Of a stretch of DNA of 64,000 bases, positions 55,194 to 64,000 are shown in pieces; the first letter of the stretch is position 1, and each line of letters begins with the position of its first letter. The notes beneath the pieces were generated by a model, which saw nothing but the letters and a program-made list of their open reading frames with translations, did not search any database and had not been told where the DNA came from. The stretch comes from Tillandsia leiboldiana (Eukaryota > Streptophyta > Magnoliopsida > Poales > Bromeliaceae), in contig JAQNDB010000253.1 of assembly GCA_029204045.2 (NCBI GenBank), forward strand, positions 41,777 to 105,776, given 5' to 3'. The translations under genes and the position numbers were made by a program.

Positions 55194-55979
55194 TGTCACG
55201 CCCCGGGGGTTTTATTTTAGCGGAAACGATACTTCAAAGTACGCGCAAAGTGCGTACTAATTTTTTTGTTTAGAAACCTCCTTCCCCGGCGCGTGCCCAG
55301 ACCCGCCACATATACAGATTTACTCGGAAATCGGGCAGAGTCTCCTCTGTATATGCACGGCGTCGCGGCTGTTACAATAGTCGATCCTAAGCAATCATTT
55401 TCCCATTTAATCACAACAGTTCGAAGTAGTACGGTGCATGAAGACTAAACAATACCCGTGGCCAATCAAGTTGAAAGGATAAACTCACAGTTTTGAAAGC
55501 AGGTCCACACGACCCAAGGTTTTGAAGACAGTCTGAAAGATGCCATAAATCCACAGGGTTTGGAAAACAGGTCCACACGACCCAGATTTTGAAAGATAGT
55601 TTTCGAAGTTCTTTTCTTTTCTAGTCATGTTGCTTTGAAAACGGCCAAACGGGAACAATAAAGGAAACAGTAGTGCATAAGCAGAAAGAAAGTACTCAAC
55701 ATCCACACGACCCCACAAGGGTATCGAGAACCACACAATAACCTACAGTTTTGAATGAAATGCAGAGAAAGTAAATGATACAGCATACTAGGGCTCCCTC
55801 AGCCCGACTGCTACCACTTCGGCCTCACCGTCGCCTACCGCTACCCCCTGGAGGTACCTGTCACAGAGTGGGTAGTCAGCGACACTATCATAAGAGTAGT
55901 ACTAAAACAGTAAAGTAATGCCAAGTCACCAAAGTAAGACTAGCCGGAATAACCGCTCTACTCGTAACGGTAACTCGCA

Positions 55980-56043
55980 ACCACCTGTACCACCTGTAAC
56001 ACCTGTAACACCTGTAACCCCGGTAACACCTGTAACACCTGAC
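55980..56043 (+). repeat. CACCTGTAA short tandem in LTR L
   Basis: Six to seven imperfect copies of CACCTGTAA, one reading CCCCGGTAA. Confidence 0.85.
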
Positions 56044-56639
56044 CGCGTCGGGCACCGGACCCGGCGGTCTCACACCTGACTACATCGGGATCCAATCCCG
56101 GCAGTCTCACACCTGACCACTTCGGGATCCAATCCCGGTGGTCCCACCGCTCGCACCTCGCTGCCTCAACCCCCCACCTATAGGGGCCCCCCACTACGTC
56201 ACCTCGTGGGGTAACACGGGTCAAAGACCGCCTTTCCGGAAAAGAGCACCCTTTGCGGTGGCCAAACCGCGGGTGCGCGTGTCGCAACTCGAGCATAAGT
56301 AACCATGTAACCAAGTAACCATGTCACGGGGTAAGGTAGTACATCATAGAAACCATCAGTGTTAGTACCGATAATAATCAAAAGTCCCTTTTGGATTACC
56401 AACACAATACTCAGCCTCGACCGTAAACCCACCTTGTTGTCGCGCACCTGACTGATGTAAGGTTCTCTCGCGTCTCGGGTGCCCGCCCGGACCTACACGA
56501 ATCTGTCATATAGGAGTCAGCAACTTAAGGCTTTGTCAGACTAATGATTAGAGCGCCCGACGCCCTCTCACCTTCGTACAATTCGCACATGTACGCGCCT
56601 GGCCCCGCACGGCTGGGCGGTGTACTAACAGCGTGCGGC

Positions 56640-57330
56640 CGTCCGCATGCGGTGACGCCGTGTTCGGCGTTGTCCGCATGCGGTGCCGCCCGCACCCGCA
56701 TGCGGCGATGCCCGCAACCGGCGGCGCCCGCATGCGGAAGCGCCCGCAAGCGGCGGCGCCCGCATGCGGCGGCGCACAAGCGGCGGCGCCCGCATGCGGA
56801 GGCGCCCGCAAGCGGCGGCGCCCGCATGCGGAGGCGCCCGCAAGCGTCGGCGCCCGCATGTGGCAGCCCGCAAGCGGCCGTGCCCGCATGCGGAGGCGCC
56901 CGCAAGCGGCGGCGCCCGCAAGCGGCGGCGCCCGCATGCGGAGGCGCCTGCATGCGGCAGCCCGCAAGCGGCGGCGCCCGCATGCGGCAGTCCGCATGCG
57001 GTGCCGCCCGCAAGTGGCGGCGCGCATGCGGCAGCCCGCATGCGGTGCCGCCCGCAAGCGGCAGCCCGCATGCGGCAGCCCGCATGCGGTGCCGCCCGCA
57101 AGTGGCGGCGCCCGCATGCGGCAGCCCGCATGCGGTGCCGCCCGCAAGCGGCGGCGCCCGCATGCGGCAGTCCGCATGCGGTGCCGCCCGCCTGTGGCGG
57201 CGCCCGCATGCGGCAGCCTGCATGCGGTGCCGCCCGCAAGCGGCGGCGCCCGCATGCGGCAGCCCGCATGCGGTGCCGCCCGCCTGTGGCGGCGCCGCAT
57301 GCGGCAGCCCGCATGCGGTGCCGCCGTGCG
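56640..57330. repeat. GC-rich array of GCATGC/GCAAGC units in LTR L
   Basis: About 690 bp of alternating CCCGCATGCGG and CCCGCAAGCGG with GCGGC linkers, higher-order units of about 60 bp on the right side. CCGCATGCGG is a perfect palindrome. No stop codons arise in several frames, so large spurious open frames appear. Confidence 0.9.
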
Positions 57331-57629
57331 CGCCGGATTCCGGCGGTGCCCACGCCCTTCTTTCCCCCCCCCCTCGTCCGCTCCAACCAAGAACGGGGCG
57401 AGAAAGCAAAACCCTAGCGTGCTCACCTCGGTTGTCGGAGGGAAAGGCGATCCGATCCTGCGTGTTCGGCTACAAGGAATGTGAGGACGTCTCCTTCTCC
57501 TTCCTTGGTCTCGCCTCTTGGATCCTCCGCGCAATCGGTGAGGAAGCAGAAGGTTCGGTTGGGAAACTGAAAGGTTGGGGAAATGGGGTCTCGTACGCAG
57601 GGGACTTGTGGGGCGTGGGGAATTGTGGG

Positions 57630-57790
57630 AAGATACGGGTAGTTAAGGGGAGTGTGGTGGTTTAAGGGGAGTGGGTAGTTAAAGGGAGTTACGGGTAGTT
57701 AAGGGGAGTGGGTAGTTAGAGGGAGTGGGTAGTTATGGGAGTTACGGGTAGTTAAGGGGAGTGGGGAGTTGCGGTTAGTTTAAGGGGAGT
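57630..57790 (+). repeat. GGGTAGTTAAGGGGAGT tandem in LTR L
   Basis: Seven or so imperfect copies of GGGTAGTTAAGGGGAGT with shorter variants, a purine-rich minisatellite. Confidence 0.85.
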
Positions 57791-58192
57791 TACACGACGG
57801 GGGAAAATAACGGGAACGGTTAAGTTGGTAAAAGGGAAAGAACCCAGTTCAAGTTAAAACGGGTCCAAATCAGGTGCGAACTAGAGTCCGGTCTGTCTGA
57901 AAAACCGCGTTATCCACCTGAACCGTTAGTTACCTTCCGGAATTTATTCCGGGAGATTCCGGCGTCGGAATTCAAAACCGTTTTCGCCGCCACTCTCCGT
58001 TTCGCGAGCCCTATTAACTAAAAATACCCGCGGGCCCCGACGGTCTGTCCGGAAACAAGGAATTATTCGATCATCCTCCAGTCCCCCGAAACGAAATGCG
58101 GAAATAACGAAACCAAAAGTAGACCCTTAAAATATTTTAAACCAGCGGCTACTACACCACTCACCTCTTAAAACGAGTTTCGTCCTCGAAAC

Positions 58193-59537
58193 TCAATCTT
58201 GGTTCGCGGTAAAGAGATAAGGGTAGCCCTCTCTCATCTTCGATTCTAGTTCCCACGTCGCTTCCCGCTCCTCGTGGTTGCTCCAGTGCACCTTCACATA
58301 GGGGATGTCTCGGTTTCGAAGCGTCTTACTTTCTCTTGCTAGTATTCGCACAGGGGTTTCCTCGAAACTTAGGTCCTCCTTTAGTTCGAGTGTCGAGACG
58401 TCCAGCACGTGCGACGGGTCGGGGAGGTATTTCTTGAGCATCGAAACGTGGAACACGTCATGAATCCGGTTGAGGTTCGGTGGTAGGGCAAGGCGGTAAG
58501 CCACTGGGCCGATCCGTTCCAGGATCTCGAATGGCCCCACGAACCGCGGGCTTAGCTTTCCTTTTAACCCGAATCGCTTGATTCCCCTGGATGGCGAGAC
58601 CCGCAAAAACACGTGCTCTCCCACCTGGAACTCTAAATCGCGGCGTCTTCGATCCGCGTAGCTCTTTTGTCGACTTTGGGCGGTTAGTAAGCGCTGTCTG
58701 ATGAGGCGCACCTTCTCTTCTGTTTCTTCCACCAAGTCGGGTCCCAAGAACTTCCGTTCTCCCAAGTCGTCCCAACAGATCGGGGATCGACAGCGTCTCC
58801 CGTATAAGGCTTCGTAGGGTGCCATCAATATGCTGGCCTGGTGGCTATTGTTGTAAGCGAATTCTACAGTGGTAGGTAACGCTCCCAACCGACTCCCCAA
58901 TCGAGTACACAGGCCCGAAGCAGGTCTTCTAGCGTCTGTATCACTCGCTCCGACTGCCCGTCTGTCTGGGGGTGGAAGGCTGTGCTGAAGTGCAATTTAG
59001 TCCCCAAGGCTTGTTGCAGGCTCTGCCAAAATTTTGAGACGAAACGCGTGTCTCTGTCTGATGTGATCGATGCCGGTACCCATGCAGTCTCACAATCTCG
59101 CTGAGATAGACCTGAGCCAACCGTTCCCTGGTCCAAGTTGTGTGAATCGGCAGGAAGTGCGCTGACTTCGTTAGCCGGTCCACCACAACCCATATTGTGT
59201 CATGTCCTTGCTGTGAACGCGGGAACCCGGTGACAAAGTCCATGGTGATATGATCCCACTTCCACTCCGGTACCGGTAAGGGTTGTAATTTTCCCGCCGG
59301 TCGTTGATGTTCCGCCTTTATTTGTTGACACACCAGGCAATGAGCTACAAATTGGGTTACATCCCTCTTCATCTTGGGCCACCAGAAGGTCTGCTTGAGG
59401 TCCCTGTACATCTTTGTGCCTCCTGGATGTGCTGCATAAGGGGCGCTGTGTGCCTCGGACAGAATTTCTTTCTTCAATTCCGGGGTATCTGGCACACAAA
59501 TTCGCCCGCGGAATCGTAGGGTGTCATCGCCTTCCAA
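58193..59537 (-). pseudogene. pol: Gypsy L integrase and chromodomain, frameshifted
   Basis: The zinc-binding part (HCLVCQQIKAEHQRP) and core (WDHITMDFVTGFPRSQQGHD) lie at 58941-59537. The frame shifts near 59100 and again near 58890. The C-terminal part (58193-58900) is open: NNSHQASILMAPYEALYGRR, then SPRFVGPFE, then a C-terminal chromodomain-like module (IPYVKVHWSNHEEREATWE). The chromodomain places L among chromoviruses and is thought to direct integration to marked chromatin. The frame ends in TTTCGAGGACGAAACTC at the PPT. Confidence 0.88.
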
Positions 59538-60231
59538 TGAAAAGTCCCCCTCCTGATCCGGTGAGATCTTGTCTCTTACGAGCTGTAAGTGCGAGTCCGC
59601 CTGCTGCCCCCTCTCGAATCTTTTCTAGTAGTGTTGGCTTGACCACCAAAGTTAGAAGTTGCGCAACCGTGCCCGCTGGCACTACTTCCAACCCTAGTCG
59701 AGAAAATTCTGCGATCAAGTTGCTCTGCTCAGTTATCGCACCTACCGATCCTCCCTCCAGTCGCCCCTTCCTGCTCAGAGCGTCCGCTACCACGTTTGCT
59801 TTCCCGGGGTGGTATTGGATCGTTAGGTCGTAATCCTTCAGTAATTCAAGCCACCGTCTCTGCCGCAGGTTTAGTTCCTTTTGTGTGAACAGGTATTTAA
59901 GACTCTGGTGATCTGAGAAGATGTTACAATGGACACCAAAGAGATAGTGTCTCCATAACTTCAGGACGAAGACCACCGCAGCCAGCTCTAAGTCGTGTGT
60001 TGGGTAGTTTCTTTCGTAGTCCTTTAGTTGCCTAGATGCATAGGCTATCACCTTCCCCTGCTGCATTAACACACCCCCAAGGCCGATTCTTGAAGCGTCG
60101 CAGTACACCTCATAGTCCTCACCGGGTGTTGGTAGTACAAGAATCGGTGCCTCGGTTAGCCTTCTTTTGAGTTCTTCAAAACTTTCCTGGCATTTGGCCG
60201 TCCATACAAACTTTTCTCCTTTCTTGGTCAA
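59524..60231 (-). pseudogene. pol: Gypsy L RNase H
   Basis: Contains VYCDASRIGLGGVLMQQGKV, the Asp-bearing first motif, then YASRQLK and THDLELAAVVFVLKLWRHYL, then FSDHQSLKYLF and ADALSRKG. It is open over 235 codons but out of frame with RT and integrase, overlapping each by a few bases, so the polyprotein is broken. Confidence 0.88.
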
Positions 60232-61232
60232 CGGTTTAGAGGGGTCGCAATCTTCGAGAAACCCTCGACAAAGCGTCTATAATACCCCGCCAGCCCCAAG
60301 AAACTGCGGATCTCCGTCACCGTTGTGGGCGGCTGCCAGTCTATCACCGATTCCACCTTCTTGGGGTCTACGGCGATTCCCTTTGCCGAGATCACATGCC
60401 CCAGGAATCCTACTTCGCGTAGCCAGAACTCACACTTTTTGAGCTTAGCGAACAGCTTCTGCTCCCTGAGGGTTTGGAGAATCGTTCGTAAGTGATCCTC
60501 GTGCTCCTCGTCGGTGGATGAGTAGATTAGTATATCATCGATGAAGACCACCACGAACCGATCTAAGAATGGTCTGAAGACCCGGTTCATCATGTCCATA
60601 AAGACTGCGGGGGCGTTCGTAAGTCCGAACGGCATGACCGTAAACTCGTAATGGCCATACCGGGTCCGGAAAGCGGTCTTCGGAATGTCCTCGTTCCGAA
60701 CCCGAAGCTGGTGGTAGCCAGACTGTAGATCAATTTTTGAAAAGACCGTCGCTCCTCGTAGTTGGTCGAAGAGGTCGTCGATTCTGGGCAGGGGGTACTT
60801 ATTTTTCACCGTGACCTTGTTTATTCCTCTGTAGTCGATACAGAGTCGCAGGCTCCCATCCTTCTTCCGTACGAAAAGCACTGGTGCGCCCCAGGGTGAC
60901 ACACTCGGCCTGACAAACCCTTTGTCCAAGAGGTCTTCCAGTTGCGCCTTTAACTCTTTCAACTCCGCGAAGGCCATTCGGTAGGGTGCCTTTGTTATAG
61001 GTTGCGTACCTGGCAAGAGTTCAATAGGGAACACCACCTCCCTTTCAGGGGGTATCCCAGGCAGCTCCGTCGGAAAGACATCGGGAAAGTCCTTCACCAC
61101 CGGGATGTCTGAAGGTGTCGTCGAGGGTCGGGTAACCAGATCTACCGATGCCAAATAGGCTACACACCCACCCTCTATCAGACTCCTGGCTCGAGTCGCG
61201 AGATGACTGCCGGGAAGGAGATGCTCTTGCAC
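60228..61232 (-). pseudogene. pol: Gypsy L reverse transcriptase
   Basis: Open over 334 codons. It shows APYRMAFAELKELKAQLEDL, LRLCIDYRGINKVTVKNKYP, FSKIDLQSGYHQLRV, MPFGLTNAPAVFMDMMNRVF and the active site VVFIDDILIYS. The order protease-RT-RNase H-integrase is that of Gypsy elements. It is out of frame with the protease (overlap at 61178-61232). Confidence 0.9.
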
Positions 61233-61627
61233 GCTAGGTATGCATTCTTAGGGAAACTAGGTTCTTGTAGTTGTACCATCCGCTTATCGCAGTCGATAAG
61301 CACTTGGTACCTTGAGAGCCAGTCCATGCCCAAAACAACGTCGTACTCCTTCAAGGGAATTACTATTAAATCCCAAGGGCAGAATAGCCGCCCTAGCTTA
61401 ATCGGGCAAGTGGTTACCAAACTAGTCGCCTCTAGCGTCCCACCCGCGGTCTGGACCGTCAACCGACTTTGGAGAGGTGTTTCCTCGAGGTCATGCGAAA
61501 ACACGTACTCGCGAGAAATGAACGAGTGTGTTGCTCCAGTATCAAAGAGGGTCCTAGAACGTGAATTTAAAATGGAAGTTATACCTGCGAGTACGTGCTC
61601 CGGCGGGTCCGATTCTTGACGGGTCAT
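61178..61627 (-). pseudogene. pol: Gypsy L aspartic protease
   Basis: LFDTGATHSFIS is the retropepsin active site. DVVLGMDWLSRYQVLIDC follows, the usual second conserved block. It overlaps the gag frame by four bases, so the two may once have been fused. Confidence 0.88.
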
Positions 61628-62865
61628 GGAATAAATTCGCCCGCCCGGTTGAGGCCGCCTATCCTCTTCGCGCCGCGTAACCGGGGCCTAGAGGTCGACC
61701 CCATAGGAGCTTTCCCCCGCCCCAAAAGTTGTGGTGAAGGCGTGGAAGCGGCAGAGGAGGCTGATCCCACGTTAAGGGGGCAGTTGCGGCGGAAGTGCCC
61801 CTGCTTGCCGCAACGGAAGCAATGGTCGGCTCTCTGGGAGCAACCCCACACTCCATGCGCTCCCCCGCAGATCACACAAGGCCCGTCTCTTGGCCTCGGC
61901 TCTCCCGTAGGTGCGCTCCGTGCTCCCGACTGTGCCCTCCACCGTTTGGGGATTCGGCTCCCAGCAGATGACCCCCCCCCGTAGCTCTGCTGTTGCCGCT
62001 TTCTATCTTCATGCTGTGCCGGGGCCTCCCTCCTAGCGCGGGTAACAGCAAACCCACGCTCTACGATAGTGGCCCGGTCGACCACTTTCTGGAACGTATG
62101 CAAATCAGCGGCTTGAACCACCTGGAAAATATCACTTCGTAACCCATCCACGAATAGTTGCGCCTTGTGGGGTTCATCCCTTATAACGAAAGGGACGCAA
62201 TTTGCCAGGCGCACAAATTCGCGCTGATACTCCATAACTGTCTTGCTCCCTTGCTGAATATGGTTCAAGTCGTCCTCCAGTTTCTTCTTGACGCTATTTG
62301 TGAAGAAGGCCCCAAACAATTCCTGCTTGAACGTCGTCCACGATAGTAGCACGGTGCCCTGGGTGGGATCAGGACGCACCGTCTTCCACCATAGACGAGC
62401 GTTCCCCTCCAAAAGTGAACTGCCAGAGGAACGCGTTCGGGGTCTTCAATGAGTAGGTCCTCAAACAATTTTTCCATCGATCCCACCCACTTTTCGACTA
62501 CCCAGGGATCAGTCGTCTCCCCCTCGAACGTGGGTGGTTCGAACTTCATGAAATCCGCCAGATTGGCTCGCACTCGCTCTCGTTCCGCCCGCGTAACCGT
62601 CCCTTCCCTGGTGACGGCGGCGGTCGCGGGGGTGCTCCCGCCGAGAGCCCCGGCGCCAGCCCCACGGACGCTGATGCATGTGCTGCCATCGGCGCCGTGG
62701 TTTGGGTATGTGCTAGTCCGGCCGTTGCCGCCGGTAGAGGGTTACCCCTACCCCAGCACCTGTCGCTTGCGGTACTTGCAGCCGGTGCAATTGGTTCTGG
62801 TGGAGGGGCGGGAGCGACCGTTGCTGCTGCGTCCGTTGACGCACACGATCCGTAAGGGTCGCCAT
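61624..62865 (-). pseudogene. gag: Gypsy L gag, frameshifted
   Basis: The ATG at 62865 (MATLTDRVRQRTQQQ) is followed by a frame change before 62573, then FMKFEPPTFEG, then another change near 62400. The main part (61624-62412) has WWKTVRPDPTQGTVLLSW, a capsid-like segment, and a zinc knuckle CFRCGKQGHFRRNC with a CVICGGAHGVWGC sequence before it. Element M inserted directly next to the ATG, so the leader, PBS and 5' LTR of L are right of the window. Confidence 0.85.
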
Positions 62866-64000
62866 TGTTACGGAATTTGAGTTGGCGTAGTTTCGTGAAA
62901 GTCTCAAGTCTTGAAGATTGAAGGTGAAGAAAGTTGGATCATTTAACTCAATCTCAAGAAAGAAGAATTCAAAAGGATCAGGTATGTTTAACTAAAGATT
63001 TTGTGTGATCCGAATACTTCTTGTAGTGTAGAAACACTTGGAAGAATCTTTCATTGCATAAAAATCAAAAACTGGACTTGGGACATGTTCAGGATCCGGA
63101 TCAGGTTGTTCGATCCGGATCCCGAAGGTGGTTCGTTCATACACCAGTTCAATCCGGATCGTAGTCTCTTGATCCGGATCCCGAACAGTGAGTTACCATT
63201 TTTCTTGAACGATCCGGATCATGCTTCGCAATCCGGATCCCGAACGTTGATGTTTGGTAAACTGTATGAACGATCCGGATCATGCACTTCGATCCGGATC
63301 CCGAACCTTCGTTTTTCTGGAACTGGCTGACTCGTTACGACGATCCGGATCACAGCTAGTCCGATCCGGATCGCCGTCCGTAAAATTTCCAGAAATGTTA
63401 GGTTTTTGATTCTTATCTCCTTCCTAGGGTTTCTAACCTATAAATAGACCCTATGACTCTTTTCTAGGGTTAATCCACATAGTCAAATAGCCGTCATTTC
63501 ATATATCATTTTACGGCTATAGATCCACATATAGAGAAGAAAGGAAATCATTAGAGAATACTCTATGTTTCTTCATCTATATTGATTAGTTTGATTCTAG
63601 GTTTCATACTCACATCTTGAGTTGAATCAAACTAATGAATACTTAGATGGTATTTCCGATCTATCTTTGATCTAAGTATTCGGCGGATCATCACCACCCA
63701 AAACAACGATTTACCCCAAAAATCGGCGCGTGGATTCGCGTGTCCTTGTGGATTCAAGGTTCAACCGCTCTCGTGGATTCGGAGCGAGGCACGTTCGTGG
63801 ATTCGAAGGGTGCTATTGGGTGAAGACCGTGGATTCGGTCGGACGTCGTGGATTCGACGTTGGACGCCGTGGATTCGGCGTTGGGCGCAGATCGTGGATT
63901 CGAGAAGCGTCGCGGAGCGAGCGGAGAAGATCCTCTAGGAGCGTATGGAAAAGGTTGAGTCATTCATAAGTGTGTACGGTAAATCACCTTGTACGTGTTT
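62866..64000 (+). repeat. 5' or solo LTR of Sirevirus M, cut by window end
   Basis: Starts TGTTACGG with no PPT before it, so it is a 5' LTR or a solo LTR. It inserted after GCCAT (62861-62865) in the gag of L. It carries extra palindrome units as in B (63093-63375), TATA, two leader stems and the TGGATT hairpin array (63727-63910). About 200 bp of the LTR are missing. Confidence 0.9.
63727..63910 (+). other. TGGATT hairpin array of LTR M
   Basis: The same eight hairpins as at 991-1175. One stem is GTTCG/CGAAG here rather than GTTCG/CGAAC, a small mismatch; the others are kept. Confidence 0.8.

Larger units (their letters stand above)
55194..58156 (-). repeat. 3' LTR of Gypsy L
   Basis: On the minus strand it starts TGTAGTAGCC and ends CCCCGGGGCGTGACA, 2963 bp. 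It follows the pol end and PPT of L (58157-58175). The end is close to that of solo LTR F. It contains a 9-bp tandem (CACCTGTAA, 55980-56043), a GC-rich array (56640-57330) and a GGGTAGTTAAGGGGAGT tandem (57630-57790). The long open frames (up to 373 codons) on both strands of the GC-rich array are artefacts. Confidence 0.88.

Noticed and set aside
56525..57665. Long overlapping open frames (up to 373 codons) on both strands
   Set aside because: They lie in the GC-rich tandem array of LTR L, where stop codons are rare in several frames. The translations are simple Ala/Arg/Gly/Pro/Cys repeats with no domain.

Overview
This window is plant nuclear DNA made almost entirely of nested LTR retrotransposons. 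I see no host gene, tRNA gene or CRISPR array. A plant origin is indicated by Copia elements of the Sirevirus (SIRE/Maximus) type, Gypsy chromoviruses with a chromodomain and 1-4 kb LTRs (Tekay/Del type), a Cassandra-like TRIM whose LTR carries a 5S-rRNA-derived domain, and primer sites matching initiator tRNA-Met (TGGTATCAGAG). The density and depth of nesting suggest a large angiosperm genome, possibly pericentromeric heterochromatin. The species cannot be told from this.

I label the elements A to N. Left to right: the 3' end and 3' LTR of Sirevirus A (+, 1-1467) sit in the RT domain of Sirevirus B (-, 1468-7035). B sits in the gag of Sirevirus C (+), which shows at 7036-7333 and again at 30302-38011. 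A second block (7334-30301, duplication CATTG) splits C's gag. It starts as a Gypsy-type LTR (E), runs through a large inverted duplication of E, then a full E LTR, and ends with a Cassandra-like internal region and LTR. Solo LTR F (11606-14431, duplication CCTAC) and the complete Sirevirus D (14670-25452, duplication GATAC) lie inside E. C itself sits in the integrase of Gypsy G (38012-44498), which also holds solo LTR H (39970-43942, duplication CTTAG).

Further right: a second, older Sirevirus family I (44499-50587) with gag but no pol and no target duplication; Gypsy LTR K (50588-53025), inserted in the gag of Sirevirus J (53026-54458); a Gypsy LTR remnant N (54459-55193); a Gypsy chromovirus L on the minus strand (55194-62865) with a full but frameshifted gag-pol and chromodomain; and the start of Sirevirus M (62866-64000), cut by the window end.

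Only D looks intact. It has a 1705-residue gag-pol in one frame, 1277-bp LTRs at both ends with about five differences seen by eye, PBS, PPT and a perfect 5-bp target duplication. D and C also carry a third gene between pol and the 3' LTR. It encodes a roughly 200-residue protein with a hydrophobic N-terminus and a C-terminal coiled coil. In both copies it is preceded by its own TATA-like box, a cluster of the GATCCGGATC palindromes also found in LTR U3, and a 381-384 bp intron with GTAAGT and CAG ends.

The strongest unexplained signals are RNA-like structures in the LTRs. The Sirevirus leader holds about eight consecutive small hairpins with the same loop, TGGATT, on different self-complementary stems, preceded by two longer stems. 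Comparison with families I and J shows paired, compensating changes. The Gypsy LTRs have their own conserved paired hairpins near the 3' end, also with compensating changes.
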